This document shows, piece by piece, positions 8,497-17,497 of a DNA stretch of 64,000 nt (the stretch's first letter is position 1; each line of letters starts with the position of its first letter). The position numbers and the translations under genes were made by a program. Source of the stretch: Streptomyces formicae (GTDB taxonomy: Bacteria > Actinomycetota > Actinomycetes > Streptomycetales > Streptomycetaceae); the NCBI RefSeq assembly GCF_002556545.1, contig NZ_CP022685.1, positions 3,691,001 through 3,755,000 on the forward strand. The letters are read 5' to 3'. The notes beneath the pieces are model-generated. The model made no database searches. It worked only from the letters and a program-made list of their open reading frames with translations, and was not told the DNA's origin.

Positions 8497-10583
8497 GCCC
8501 CGCTCAGGAAGAGCCGCCGTACGACACGTTCGGCGGCTCTTCCGTCGTCGTAGGGGCAGAACCGGCTCCGGAACGCGGACCGCAGCCGCGCCGCTTCCGG
8601 GGAGTCCCAGCCGCCGTCCGTGAACAGCGCGGCCAGCTCCTCCTCGCTGGTGGCGACGGCTCCCGGCGTCTCGCCGGGGCGCCCCGAAAGGAGGTCGAAG
8701 TAGGTGCCCCTGGCAAGCCGGTAGGCCTGCCAGTCGGGGGCGTACGTCACGATCGGGCGGTCCAGGCACGCGTAGTCGAACATCAGCGACGAGTAGTCCG
8801 TGACCAGCGCGTCGGAAGCCAGGCAGAGGTCCTCCACGCGCGCGTGCCCGGTGACGTCGACGAGCTGCGGGTGGTGGTCGAGGCCCGCGTCGGCCCCGTA
8901 GAAGTAGTGGGCGCGGACCAGGACGACGTACGAGGCGCCGAGCCGCTCCACGAAGCGGCGCAGGTCGACGCGGGGCAGGAACCCCTTCTGGTAGTCGCGG
9001 TGCGTCGGCGCGTAGAGGAGCACCTTGCGTCCTTCTGCGATCCCCAACTCCTGGCGGACGCGCGCGACGTCTGCGTCGTCGACCCCGAAGTACACGTCGT
9101 TGCGCGGATATCCGGCCTCCAGCGCCTGGTAGGACGCCGACGGGTAGACCCGCTCCCAGACCTCCGTGGAGTGCGGGTTGGCGGAGAGGCTGAGGTCCCA
9201 CTGGTCGGTGTGGTCCAGGACCTTCTGGAAGCTGATGCCGTGCGTGCCCGCGGGGTAGCGGCGCTGGTCCAGGCCCATCTTCTTGAGCGGGGTTCCGTGG
9301 TGGGTCTGGAGGTAGACCTGCCCCTGGCGCTTGGTGAAGCCGCCGGGGAAGCTGGAGTTGTTGATCAGGTAGGTCGCCCTCGCCATCGTCCGCCAGTAGC
9401 TCCGCGAGCCCTCGATGACGTACTCGACGCCCTCGGGGACCTTGTGCTTGTTGCGGCTCGACACCACCCACACGCCCCTGATGTGCGGGGCGAGTTCGCG
9501 GGCCTTGGCGTGGATCGCGGCGGGGTTGCAGGAGACGCCCCGGTTCCAGTAGGCGCCGTAGACCGCGAGTGCCGGGTCGAGTCCGCGGCGCAGGTCGGCG
9601 CGGTAGGCGGCCTTCATGGCGCGGGCGCGCAGCTTCTTCTTCTGCCGCTTCAGCCTGCGGGCGACGCGCACCCGCCGGGTCTCCGCCCTGCGCAGCCCCT
9701 CGTACGCGCCCCAGGACGCGGCGGCGAGCGCCTTCTCCTCGGGGGTGCGGGGCGCTAGGCCCTCCGGCGCGTACGTCCGGTGGACGCGGGCCGCCTCGCG
9801 GAAGAACGCGCGCCGGTCGGCCTCCCTGATCCGGCCCGGGTCCTCCAGGACGGCGAGCAGATGCGCGATCGCGGGCGGGAAGAGCCGGGTCCGCTCGTCC
9901 GGGTCGGCGGCGGCGAGGAGTTCCTCGTACCGTGCGGCGAGGGCGAAGTGCGCGCGGCCCGGGGTCTTGGAGAAGCTCCCCGCGCGCCGCTCGCGCCAGC
10001 GCACGCACGCCCGGTCGAGCACGGCGACGCCGTCGCCCGCGTCCAGGGTGGCCCGCTGGACGGGCACCACGTCCTCGTACGCGCCCTGCGGGAAGCCCAG
10101 TCGGCGTTCGTGCCAGAAGGTGCGGCGGAAGACGCGGTTCCAGAGAGCGACGGTGGCCGCGAGGGGGTCGCCCGTGAGGTCGTCGCCGCCCGCGCGGACG
10201 TTCTCCCACCAGTCGGTCCGCTCGTGCGCGAAGAGCAGCACGTCCGGGTCCCGGTGCGCGCGAAGGGCCGCGTCGACGGCCGCGAGGGCGCCCGGGAGCA
10301 GCAGGTCGTCGCCGTCGAGGAAGAGCAGGTAGTCGCCGGTGGCGCGGTCGGCGCCGATGGCGCGGGCGGGTCCGGCGCCCGCGCGGGCGGGGACGCGGAC
10401 GAGTTGCGCGCGCCCGTCGCGCTCCGCATACTCCCCGGCGATCGCGGCGCAGGCGTCGGGTGACGCGTCGTCGACGACGATCAGTTCGAGGTCGCCGAAG
10501 GACTGGGTGAGCACGGAGTCCAGGCATTCCCGCAGGTAGCCCTGGACGCGGTGGGCGGGGACGACAACCGAGAAGCGCGTCAT
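8484..10583 (-). CDS. GT2 / TagF-type glycerophosphotransferase fusion
   Basis: This protein has 699 residues from the ATG at 10583. An in-frame GTG two codons upstream (10589) is the alternative start. Residues 1 to about 230 are a GT2 domain, with FSVVVPAHRVQGYL, IVVDDASPDA and the metal-binding LDGDD. A basic linker (RLKRQKKKLRARAMK) precedes a glycerophosphotransferase domain with QTHHGTPLKKMG near 425 and LVTDYSSLMFDYACLDRP near 600. The polypeptide is cytosolic and probably membrane-associated through the basic linker. It is transcribed divergently from the fusion at 10733. Its 3' end overlaps the Stealth gene and contains that gene's likely terminator hairpin. Polymer type is not determined. 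Confidence 0.92.
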   Translation of the reverse strand: MTRFSVVVPAHRVQGYLRECLDSVLTQSFGDLELIVVDDASPDACAAIAGEYAERDGRAQLVRVPARAGAGPARAIGADRATGDYLLFLDGDDLLLPGALAAVDAALRAHRDPDVLLFAHERTDWWENVRAGGDDLTGDPLAATVALWNRVFRRTFWHERRLGFPQGAYEDVVPVQRATLDAGDGVAVLDRACVRWRERRAGSFSKTPGRAHFALAARYEELLAAADPDERTRLFPPAIAHLLAVLEDPGRIREADRRAFFREAARVHRTYAPEGLAPRTPEEKALAAASWGAYEGLRRAETRRVRVARRLKRQKKKLRARAMKAAYRADLRRGLDPALAVYGAYWNRGVSCNPAAIHAKARELAPHIRGVWVVSSRNKHKVPEGVEYVIEGSRSYWRTMARATYLINNSSFPGGFTKRQGQVYLQTHHGTPLKKMGLDQRRYPAGTHGISFQKVLDHTDQWDLSLSANPHSTEVWERVYPSASYQALEAGYPRNDVYFGVDDADVARVRQELGIAEGRKVLLYAPTHRDYQKGFLPRVDLRRFVERLGASYVVLVRAHYFYGADAGLDHHPQLVDVTGHARVEDLCLASDALVTDYSSLMFDYACLDRPIVTYAPDWQAYRLARGTYFDLLSGRPGETPGAVATSEEELAALFTDGGWDSPEAARLRSAFRSRFCPYDDGRAAERVVRRLFLSGAQTS
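8507..8543 (+). terminator. 13-bp perfect hairpin inside antisense coding sequence
   Basis: GGAAGAGCCGCCG (8507-8519) and CGGCGGCTCTTCC (8531-8543) pair perfectly over an 11-base loop, 10 bases after the Stealth gene stop. A smaller hairpin CTGAGC-CCC-GCTCAG (8493-8507) covers both convergent stops. The position suits factor-independent termination of the plus-strand operon, yet all of it is coding sequence for the minus-strand fusion. Confidence 0.65.
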
Positions 10584-10623
10584 GCCCACCGACCGTAGTC
10601 AGCCGGACACCGCCTGTCGAAGA

Positions 10624-10653
10624 CCCTTCATCACTCATTGGGGTGATGAAGGG
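10624..10653. promoter_or_regulatory. 11-bp perfect inverted repeat in divergent promoter region
   Basis: CCCTTCATCAC (10624-10634) and GTGATGAAGGG (10643-10653) are separated by eight bases, in the 149-bp gap between the divergent fusions starting at 10583 and 10733. The arms are perfectly complementary. An operator serving both promoters is the likeliest reading; a hairpin in a 5' leader is the alternative. Confidence 0.6.
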
Positions 10654-10732
10654 CAAAGAAGTTGACGCTCGGGACGCGTAAACGGGCAAAGAGGACGAAT
10701 AAGCCCGAACTACGCCCGAAAGGTCGGCCGCC

Positions 10733-13700
10733 GTGCAGCCCCGTCTCAGCGTCGTCGTACCCATCTACAACGTCGAGGAGTTCTTGGCGGAATGCCTGGA
10801 GTCGATCGCGGGACAGACCTTCGACGGCGGCGGACGCCGCGCGGGCCGTGCCGGACCCGGCGGCCTGGAGTGCGTCCTCGTCGACGACGGGTCCACCGAT
10901 GCCAGCCCCCGCATCGCCCGTGAGTTCGCCGCCAAGGACCCCCGCTTCGTCTACGTCCGCCAGCGCAACGCCGGACTGAGCGCCGCCCGCAACACCGGCG
11001 TGCGCAAGGCGTCACCCACCGCCGAGTTCCTGACCTTCGTGGACAGCGACGACGTCGTGCCGCACGACGCGTACCAGCGGATGATCGCGAGCCTGGACGC
11101 CACCGGATCCGACTTCGCGAGCGGCAACGTCTGGCGCCTGAACGAACGCGGCCGCTCCCAGGCCTGGCAGTACAAGTGGCTCACCGCGCCGCGCACCCGC
11201 ACGCACATCGCGCGCGACCTCGACCTGCTCTCCGACCGGGTCGCCTGGAACAAGGTGTTCCGCAGGTCCTTCTGGGACCGCCACAAGTTCGCCTTCCCCG
11301 AGGGCAAGCTCTACGAGGACACCCCCGTGATGATCCCGGCGCACTTCCTCGCCGGATCCGTGGACGTGCTCAGCGACCACGTCTACTACTGGCGGGTCCG
11401 CGAGGGCTCCATCACCCGGCGGCGCACCGACGTCAAGGGCGTGCGCGACCGCATCGCGGCCTGCGCGCACGTCAGCGCCTTCCTCGCCGAGCACGCCCCC
11501 GAGATGAAGAAGACGTACGACATCTCCTGTCTGCGCGACGACTTCGTGTACTTCCTCGAAGGGCTGCCGATGGGCGGCCCCGAGTACCGCGCGGCGTTCA
11601 TGACGGACACGGCGGCCTTCCTGCGCCGCGCCGATCCGGCCGTCGTCGCCGAACTCCCCGTCGACCTGCGCGTCAAATGGCAGCTCGTCCGCGAGGCGCG
11701 CACCGCCGAACTCATCGAGCTGCTCTCCTTCGAACGCGCCAACGGCACCGCCTTCCAGGTGCGCGGCGCGGTGCGGCGCAGCGCCTCCTACCCGGGCGTC
11801 GGCAAGGTCCCCGACAAGCTCGCGCGGATCGGGCGGCGCGAACTGCCCATGGTGGCGCGGGTGAACGAGGCGCGGTGGGACGCCGAGGGGAAGCTGCGGA
11901 TCAGCGGCTACGCGTACGTACGCAACCTGTCGGCGACCCGCCCCGGGCACTCCGTCAAGACCGGGCTGCTCAAGTCGGCGCACAGCAAGGGGCAGTTCAG
12001 ACGGGTGCCGACGAAGACGGTCGCGGCGCCGAAGGCCACCGAGCAGTCCGGGCAGCGGCTGCACTGCTACGACCTGTCCGGCTTCGAGATGACCGTCGAC
12101 CCCGAGCAGCTGAAGACCGGCGGCCGCTGGCGTCCTGGGAACTGGCTGCTCGGCGTGGTCGTCGCGGGCCACGGCACGGTGCGCCGCGCGGCCGTCAGGG
12201 CCGCCGACGGCGCCTCCGCGCAGTCCGTCGTCCGCGAACTCGGCGACGGGCTCCGCCTCACCCTCGGCTTCAGCAAGAGCCGACTCGTCCTGCGCGTCCA
12301 GGAGTACGCGGCGCGCGTGGACGCCCACCGGCGCGACGGGGACGACGTGGTCCTGAGCGGGCACCTGCCGGGCCGCCTGCGGCCCGCCGCCCTGCGGCTC
12401 ACCCACAAGCACACGGGGACCGAGTTCGACTACCCGGTCTCGCTCGCCGACGACCGCTTCGAGGTGCGCGTACGCCTGGCCGACCTGGAGGGCGTGGCGC
12501 CCACGCCGCACCTGGCGCCCAAGGAGGTCGAGCCCCCGCACGGCGACCGCTGGCAGGCCAACCTGGTGCTGCCCGACGGCAAGCTGAAGTCCCTGGCCGC
12601 GGCGCTCGGCCTGCCCCCCGGCAGATACGCGTCGCGCCCGGGACGCGAACTGTGCGCCACCGCCAACGACCAGGGCCAGCTCGTGGTCGAACTGACCCGC
12701 CAGCCGATCGCCGACCGGGTCGTGTGGGGCGCCGACGGCACGCTCACCGTCGAGGGCGACGTGGCGTCCGCCAGCTGGGGCGAGGCCGAACTCGTGCTGC
12801 GGCACAGCGGCCGCGACGAGGAACTGACCACGCCCGCACAGCGGCGCGGCGAGCGCTTCACCGCGGTGGTCGCACCGGGCGGCGGGGCGCTGCGCGAGGG
12901 ACGCTGGTACGCGTTCCTGCGCGAGCGGACGGCGGGGCCCCGCGCGGCGGGAGCGTCGGCGCCGCGCGCCGCCGACGGCATGCCCGTGCGGATCCTCGCG
13001 TCCGTCTCGGCCGGGTTCCCGCTCCACCGGACCGTGCGGGGGCGGGAGTTCACCGTCGACCGGCGCTTCGGCGACCGGCTGCTCATCGAGTCGGGGTCGG
13101 TCCTGAGCCGCTCCGACCGGGGCGCCTACCGCCAGCACCGGCTGCGCACGGGCCACTACCCGGCCCGCCGCACCCAGCCGCTGACCGACGCCGTCCTCTA
13201 CTTCGACGGGGACTCGCCGCGCGCCGTCCACGAGGAGCTGGTGCGCCGCGGCGCGGGCGTCGAACACCTGTGGGTGACGGACGACCAGCAGACCCGGGTG
13301 CCCGCGGGGGCGCGCGGCGTCGAGCGGTACAGCGCCGCCTGGTACGAGGCGCTCGCCCGCTGCCGCCGCGTCGTGACGGCGGGACACCTGCCGGAGTTCT
13401 TCGAACGGCGCGCGGGCCAGACCGTCGTACAGACCTGGCACGGCGCGCCCCTCAAGCGCATCGGCACCGATCTGACCGGCACGCTCTACGCCGACCACGG
13501 CCATCTCGACGCCCTGCCCGCGCTCGCTCGGCAGTGGGACGTCCTGGTCTCACCGAACCGTTTCTCCACCCCGCACCTGGGGCGCGCGCTCGCCTACGAC
13601 GGCGAGGTCCTGGAGGCCGGATCGCCCCGCAACGACATGCTGTTCGCGGAGGACCGGGGCAAGGTCGCCGAGCGGGTCAGGCGCGAGCTCGGCATCGAAC

Positions 13701-14242
13701 CCGGCAAGCGGATCGTGCTGTACGCGCCGACCTACCGGGACCATCTCGCCTACTCCCCGGGGCGGTTCCGCTACGAGGCGGCCCTCGACTTCGGCTCGGC
13801 CGAGTCCGTGCTCGGCGACGACCACGTCCTGCTCGTGCGCAAGCACCCGCTGACGGCGGGCCGTCTGACGGGCGCCCGCACCCCCTTCGTACGCGACGTG
13901 TCCGGACACCCCCGCACCGCCGAACTCCTGCTGATCGCCGATGTGCTGGTGACGGACTACTCCTCGCTGATGTTCGACTTCGCGCACACCGGGCGCCCGA
14001 TGCTCTTCCACGCGTACGACCTGGAGCACTACCGCGACACCGTGCGCGGCTTCTACCTCGACTTCGAGACCCGCGCCCCCGGGCCGCTGCTCGCCTCCAC
14101 CGGCGAGGTCGTCGAGGCGCTGCGCGACCTGGACGCCATCGCGGCGCGGCACGCGGACGCGTACGCCGCCTTCCGCGAGGCGTACTGCGACCTGGACGAC
14201 GGCAAGGCGTCGGCCCGCGTCGCGGAGAGGCTGATGCGGTGA
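10733..14242 (+). CDS. Large GT2 / beta-domain / TagF-type fusion (1169 aa)
   Basis: The GTG start follows AAAGG. Residues 1 to about 260 are a GT2 domain, with LSVVVPIYNVEEFL, LVDDGSTDAS, VDSDDVV and the WNKVFRRSFW acceptor motif. Residues about 370-770 are a long beta-rich region unique among the fusions here, with repeated short strands such as GKLRISGYAYV and HDGDDVVLSGHLPG-like segments. Residues about 830-1165 are a glycerophosphotransferase domain, with QTWHGAPLKRIG near 900 and LVTDYSSLMFDFA near 1073. This is about 450 residues longer than the sibling fusions because of the middle region. It is coupled by GTGA overlap to the next membrane protein. The inference is synthesis or elongation of a sugar-polyol-phosphate polymer, with the beta region possibly binding polymer. 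Confidence 0.9.
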   Translation: MQPRLSVVVPIYNVEEFLAECLESIAGQTFDGGGRRAGRAGPGGLECVLVDDGSTDASPRIAREFAAKDPRFVYVRQRNAGLSAARNTGVRKASPTAEFLTFVDSDDVVPHDAYQRMIASLDATGSDFASGNVWRLNERGRSQAWQYKWLTAPRTRTHIARDLDLLSDRVAWNKVFRRSFWDRHKFAFPEGKLYEDTPVMIPAHFLAGSVDVLSDHVYYWRVREGSITRRRTDVKGVRDRIAACAHVSAFLAEHAPEMKKTYDISCLRDDFVYFLEGLPMGGPEYRAAFMTDTAAFLRRADPAVVAELPVDLRVKWQLVREARTAELIELLSFERANGTAFQVRGAVRRSASYPGVGKVPDKLARIGRRELPMVARVNEARWDAEGKLRISGYAYVRNLSATRPGHSVKTGLLKSAHSKGQFRRVPTKTVAAPKATEQSGQRLHCYDLSGFEMTVDPEQLKTGGRWRPGNWLLGVVVAGHGTVRRAAVRAADGASAQSVVRELGDGLRLTLGFSKSRLVLRVQEYAARVDAHRRDGDDVVLSGHLPGRLRPAALRLTHKHTGTEFDYPVSLADDRFEVRVRLADLEGVAPTPHLAPKEVEPPHGDRWQANLVLPDGKLKSLAAALGLPPGRYASRPGRELCATANDQGQLVVELTRQPIADRVVWGADGTLTVEGDVASASWGEAELVLRHSGRDEELTTPAQRRGERFTAVVAPGGGALREGRWYAFLRERTAGPRAAGASAPRAADGMPVRILASVSAGFPLHRTVRGREFTVDRRFGDRLLIESGSVLSRSDRGAYRQHRLRTGHYPARRTQPLTDAVLYFDGDSPRAVHEELVRRGAGVEHLWVTDDQQTRVPAGARGVERYSAAWYEALARCRRVVTAGHLPEFFERRAGQTVVQTWHGAPLKRIGTDLTGTLYADHGHLDALPALARQWDVLVSPNRFSTPHLGRALAYDGEVLEAGSPRNDMLFAEDRGKVAERVRRELGIEPGKRIVLYAPTYRDHLAYSPGRFRYEAALDFGSAESVLGDDHVLLVRKHPLTAGRLTGARTPFVRDVSGHPRTAELLLIADVLVTDYSSLMFDFAHTGRPMLFHAYDLEHYRDTVRGFYLDFETRAPGPLLASTGEVVEALRDLDAIAARHADAYAAFREAYCDLDDGKASARVAERLMR

Positions 14243-15780
14243 GCGGCGCAGGCCCCGGCGGGGCGCTCCTCACCCGCAGGACCGTGCACGGCGCGACGGC
14301 GCTGCGCGGCGGACCACGCCGGCGCCCCTCCCCCTACCTCCTCTTCGGCGGGCTCTTCTGGCTGGTGATGTCGCTCGCCTTCTGGCGGGTCCCGATGTGC
14401 TGCGACTTCGGCCAGCACGCGGCGGTGGTCGAACGCCTCAAGGAGAACCTCCTCCACCCGGCGCACCCGATGGCCGACCTGCCGGGCCAGGGCAGCCCGT
14501 ACTACTCGCCGTACGCGGTGGCGCAGGGGCTCTTCGCCAAGGTGACGGGCCTGGCGGGCTGGGAGGTCGTGAAGCTCTCCGGACCGCTCAACCTGATCGT
14601 CCTGCTGACCGGCATCGGCCGCTTCGTCCGTGGCCTGACGGATCGTCAGTGGGCCCCGGTCATCGCCCTGTTCGCCATGGTGCTGCTCTGGGGCACGCGG
14701 ATGGCGTGGTGGAGCGGCTATCTGGGCCTGATGTCGATGACGGGGAACCTCGGCTATCCGTCGACGTTCGCGATCGGCCTGGCGTTCTGGGCGTGGGCCT
14801 GGGCGGGCGCGCTCGCCCGGGGCGGGCGGCGGGGGCCGTGGCCGTACGCGGGGCTCGGCGCCCTGTGCGGCCTCGTCCTCCTCGTCCACCCGATCTCGTC
14901 GGTGGCGGCGGTGATCGGCGTCGTCGCGTTCGCGGCGTCCGGACGCAGGCTGTGGATCTGGTCCGCGACCGCCGTGACCGCCCTGCTCGTCGCCGCGTGC
15001 TGGCCGTACTACAGCGTCTTCGCGCTGGTCGGCGACGCGTCGGTGGACGGGATCCACCGGCAGCTCTACACCGAGATGCCGCAGCGCTTCTGGCTCGCCG
15101 CACTCGGCGTCCCCGCGCTCTGGCTGCGCCTGCGCAGGGACCGCAGGGATCCGCTGGTCATCATGTTCGCGCTGGACTGCGCGGTCGTCGCGTACGGCTG
15201 GCTCAGCGGCCACTACACGTACGGCCGCATCCTCGGACTGACCCTGGTCCCCCTCCAGTTCGCCCTGGCCATCGAGCTGGCGGCGCCCCGGCCGTGGGGC
15301 TGGCGGCGCGGCGCCCTCGCCGGGGCCGCCGCGCTCGGCGCCTGCGTCGGCTTCTGCCAGATCCAGGCGGGCGCGGTGGTGCCGAGGGCCCTCGACCCCG
15401 TCGGCTTCGACCAGCCGCCGCGCTGGCCCGACTACACGTGGGCGACCTCCCACATGCGCCGGGGCGACGTCGTCCTGACCGACGGCTACCGCCCCACCCG
15501 CTCGGTCCCCGGCTACGGCGTCAACCTGGTGGCCCCCGCCTGGCCGGACCCCTCACTCGCCGAGAAGACCCGCGAACACCGCCTGAGCGACGTCCGTTCC
15601 TACCTCTCTCCCGACTCCACCCGGGCCCGACGCGCGGCCGTGGTCCGCCGCTACCACGTGCGCTGGCTCCTGCTCTCGCCCGATCAGAAGGTGCCCGGGG
15701 AGGCCGTGGTGGTGGACTGGGGGCCGCACACGGGTGAGGTTCTCGCGCGGGTCAACGGCGGGGGCGGGGCGGGGGCGTGA
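14239..15780 (+). CDS. Multi-pass membrane protein, GT-C-like
   Basis: This 513-residue protein starts at a GTG overlapping the preceding stop (GTGA). After a short basic N-terminus there are about ten hydrophobic segments. A first extracytoplasmic loop holds CCDFGQHAAVVERL, with an acidic residue after the first span as in GT-C enzymes. HPISSVAAVIG lies near the middle. The last ~110 residues are soluble and contain the MRRGDVVLTDGY and WLLLSPDQ phrases seen at the ends of such lipid-sugar transferases. I do not assign a named family. Context (GT2/TagF fusion directly upstream and coupled, GT-C gene convergent) suggests a role in decorating the exported polymer. Confidence 0.75.
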   Translation: MSGAGPGGALLTRRTVHGATALRGGPRRRPSPYLLFGGLFWLVMSLAFWRVPMCCDFGQHAAVVERLKENLLHPAHPMADLPGQGSPYYSPYAVAQGLFAKVTGLAGWEVVKLSGPLNLIVLLTGIGRFVRGLTDRQWAPVIALFAMVLLWGTRMAWWSGYLGLMSMTGNLGYPSTFAIGLAFWAWAWAGALARGGRRGPWPYAGLGALCGLVLLVHPISSVAAVIGVVAFAASGRRLWIWSATAVTALLVAACWPYYSVFALVGDASVDGIHRQLYTEMPQRFWLAALGVPALWLRLRRDRRDPLVIMFALDCAVVAYGWLSGHYTYGRILGLTLVPLQFALAIELAAPRPWGWRRGALAGAAALGACVGFCQIQAGAVVPRALDPVGFDQPPRWPDYTWATSHMRRGDVVLTDGYRPTRSVPGYGVNLVAPAWPDPSLAEKTREHRLSDVRSYLSPDSTRARRAAVVRRYHVRWLLLSPDQKVPGEAVVVDWGPHTGEVLARVNGGGGAGA

Positions 15781-15784
15781 GACG

Positions 15785-17386
15785 TCAGCGCCGGACGTAG
15801 AGGCGCAGCGTCGCGCCCGGCACCGCATAGGTGACATGCGGGGTGAACTCCCTTTTCAGTACGGCCAGTTTGGCCTCCTCGGCCCCCTGCCCCGCCCGCC
15901 GCGCCTGGCGCAGCGCGGGCGGTTCCGTCAGGACCCAGAGGCGGTCCACCGCCGCCAGCCTGCGCCGCAGTTCGGTGGGGGGCACCTCCACTCCGTAGAG
16001 CGTGCCCGAGCTGCCGGGCGACCTGGCGAGCGCGAGGTCGCGGGTGCCCCGGAAGCCGGCCGGGTAGGCCAGGCTGACGCGGCGGGCCAGCAGCGGCAGG
16101 TACAGGACCGGTTCGCCGGGGCGCACTTCGCGGGCGGCGAAGGCGGCGGCCGCCGCGGGGTTCTCGCGGTCGTGCCCGAAGGCCCGGTCGTGCCGGTGCA
16201 GCGGCAACTGCCACCACAGCGTGACACCGACGGCGGCGGCACCCACGGCGGCCACCGCCGTCCTGCCGCGCGAGATCCACGGTCGCGGGGCGGGCCACGG
16301 CGGATCCCCGGGGCGCGTACGGAGGGCCGCGCCGACCCCTCGTACGACCCGGTCCGCCCCGGCCGCCACGAGCAGCGGCAGACCGGCGAGCGCGAACAGC
16401 ACGTAGCGGTCCTGGTAGAGCGGCCAGCGCTGCGACACCGCGAGGAGCACGGCAGGAGGCACCACCAGGAGCGGCAGCGCCACCGCGCACAGCGAGAGGG
16501 CGGGCCGTGAGTGAGCGCACCGCCGCGCGCCGGACCACGGCGGGCGCAGCGCGACCACGGCCAGCAGCAGTTGGCCGACGAGGACGAGCCTGGTCGGCCC
16601 CGCGAACGCGCGCAACAGCCGGTCCGCCGCCGCCCCGTCCGGCGCCACCAGCCACGCCACCTGGGCGGACTGCCCGCCGGACGCGACGAACAGCGGGAGC
16701 AGCAGGACGCAGGTGACACACGCGGCGGCCGCCCAGCCGCGCCGGGCGGGGCGCGGCACCCGGGCGACGAGCAGCGTCACCGCGTGGGCGACGAGCAGCA
16801 GCACGGCGAGTTCGTGCAGCAGCGCGGTGCCGGTGGCGGCGGCCGCGTAGGCGCACCAGGCGCGCCGGTCGACGGAGGGCCCGGAGCGTTCGACCGCCCG
16901 CACGAGGAGCAGCGTGGTCAGCGCGGCACCCGCGGCGACGAGCGCGTACGAACGGCCCTCCTGCGCGTAGTGCCCCGCGATCGGCGTCACCGCGTACAGG
17001 AGCCCCGCCCACAGTCCGACGCGCGGCCGCGCCAGCCGTGTGCCGAGGGCCGCGACGAGCGCGGCTGCGGCGGACGCGGCGAGCACCGAGGGCAGCCGCA
17101 GCGCGACCTCACCCGGATGGGCGGGGAGCACACCGTGCATGAGGACGTAGTAGAGGCCGTGCACCGCGTCGACCCGGTGCACCAGGTGCCAGATCTCCGG
17201 GAGCGAGCGCCGCGCGACGTCCAGGGTGGTGCCCTCGTCGCGCCACATGGTGCCCCGGTCCAGGCCCCACAGACCGAGAGTGAACATGACGAGAGCGGGC
17301 AGGAGCGCGGCGGTGAAGGGAGCGAGCGCGGGGGTGGGGGCGGAGAAGGGCGCGGAGACGGGCGCGGGGCGCGGCGTGGCCTGCAT
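15785..17386 (-). CDS. Glycosyltransferase family 39-like (GT-C) membrane protein
   Basis: This is a 533-residue multi-pass protein. The acidic pair in MWRDEGTT (Asp50-Glu51) lies in the first loop, followed by the LYYVLMH segment near 79-84 and HYAQEGRSY at 139-147. This is the ArnT/PMT_2/GT39 layout, in which the first-loop acidic residues are catalytic and the donor is a polyprenyl-phosphate sugar. The N-terminal 25 residues are alanine- and proline-rich. The stop is 4 bp from the stop of the convergent gene. It shares a 111-bp divergent promoter region with the GT2 at 17498. Likely action is on the outer face of the membrane. Confidence 0.85.
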   Translation of the reverse strand: MQATPRPAPVSAPFSAPTPALAPFTAALLPALVMFTLGLWGLDRGTMWRDEGTTLDVARRSLPEIWHLVHRVDAVHGLYYVLMHGVLPAHPGEVALRLPSVLAASAAAALVAALGTRLARPRVGLWAGLLYAVTPIAGHYAQEGRSYALVAAGAALTTLLLVRAVERSGPSVDRRAWCAYAAAATGTALLHELAVLLLVAHAVTLLVARVPRPARRGWAAAACVTCVLLLPLFVASGGQSAQVAWLVAPDGAAADRLLRAFAGPTRLVLVGQLLLAVVALRPPWSGARRCAHSRPALSLCAVALPLLVVPPAVLLAVSQRWPLYQDRYVLFALAGLPLLVAAGADRVVRGVGAALRTRPGDPPWPAPRPWISRGRTAVAAVGAAAVGVTLWWQLPLHRHDRAFGHDRENPAAAAAFAAREVRPGEPVLYLPLLARRVSLAYPAGFRGTRDLALARSPGSSGTLYGVEVPPTELRRRLAAVDRLWVLTEPPALRQARRAGQGAEEAKLAVLKREFTPHVTYAVPGATLRLYVRR

Positions 17387-17418
17387 GAAGCCGAGCTTGT
17401 GCGATTGGCCCGCCTATG

Positions 17419-17453
17419 AGGGGTATTGACACCCCTTGCCTACCCCGTACATA
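17419..17453 (+). promoter_or_regulatory. Candidate promoter with -35 inside an inverted repeat
   Basis: TTGACA (17426-17431) and TACATA (17448-17453) are spaced by 16 bases ahead of the GT2 gene. The -35 lies across the repeat AGGGGT-ATTGAC-ACCCCT (17419-17436). ACCCCTT recurs at 17455-17461. The -10 match is imperfect. Confidence 0.5.
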
Positions 17454-17497
17454 GACCCCTTATCGGATAATTGACCGCAACCACTAAAATTTCCCGT

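Noticed and set aside
4633..10764. Open minus-strand frame of about 2040 codons
   Set aside because: It runs antisense to the unknown protein and the Stealth fusion and out of frame with the true fusion at 8484. Its translation is low-complexity Arg/Gly/Ala/Pro, the usual shadow in very high G+C DNA.
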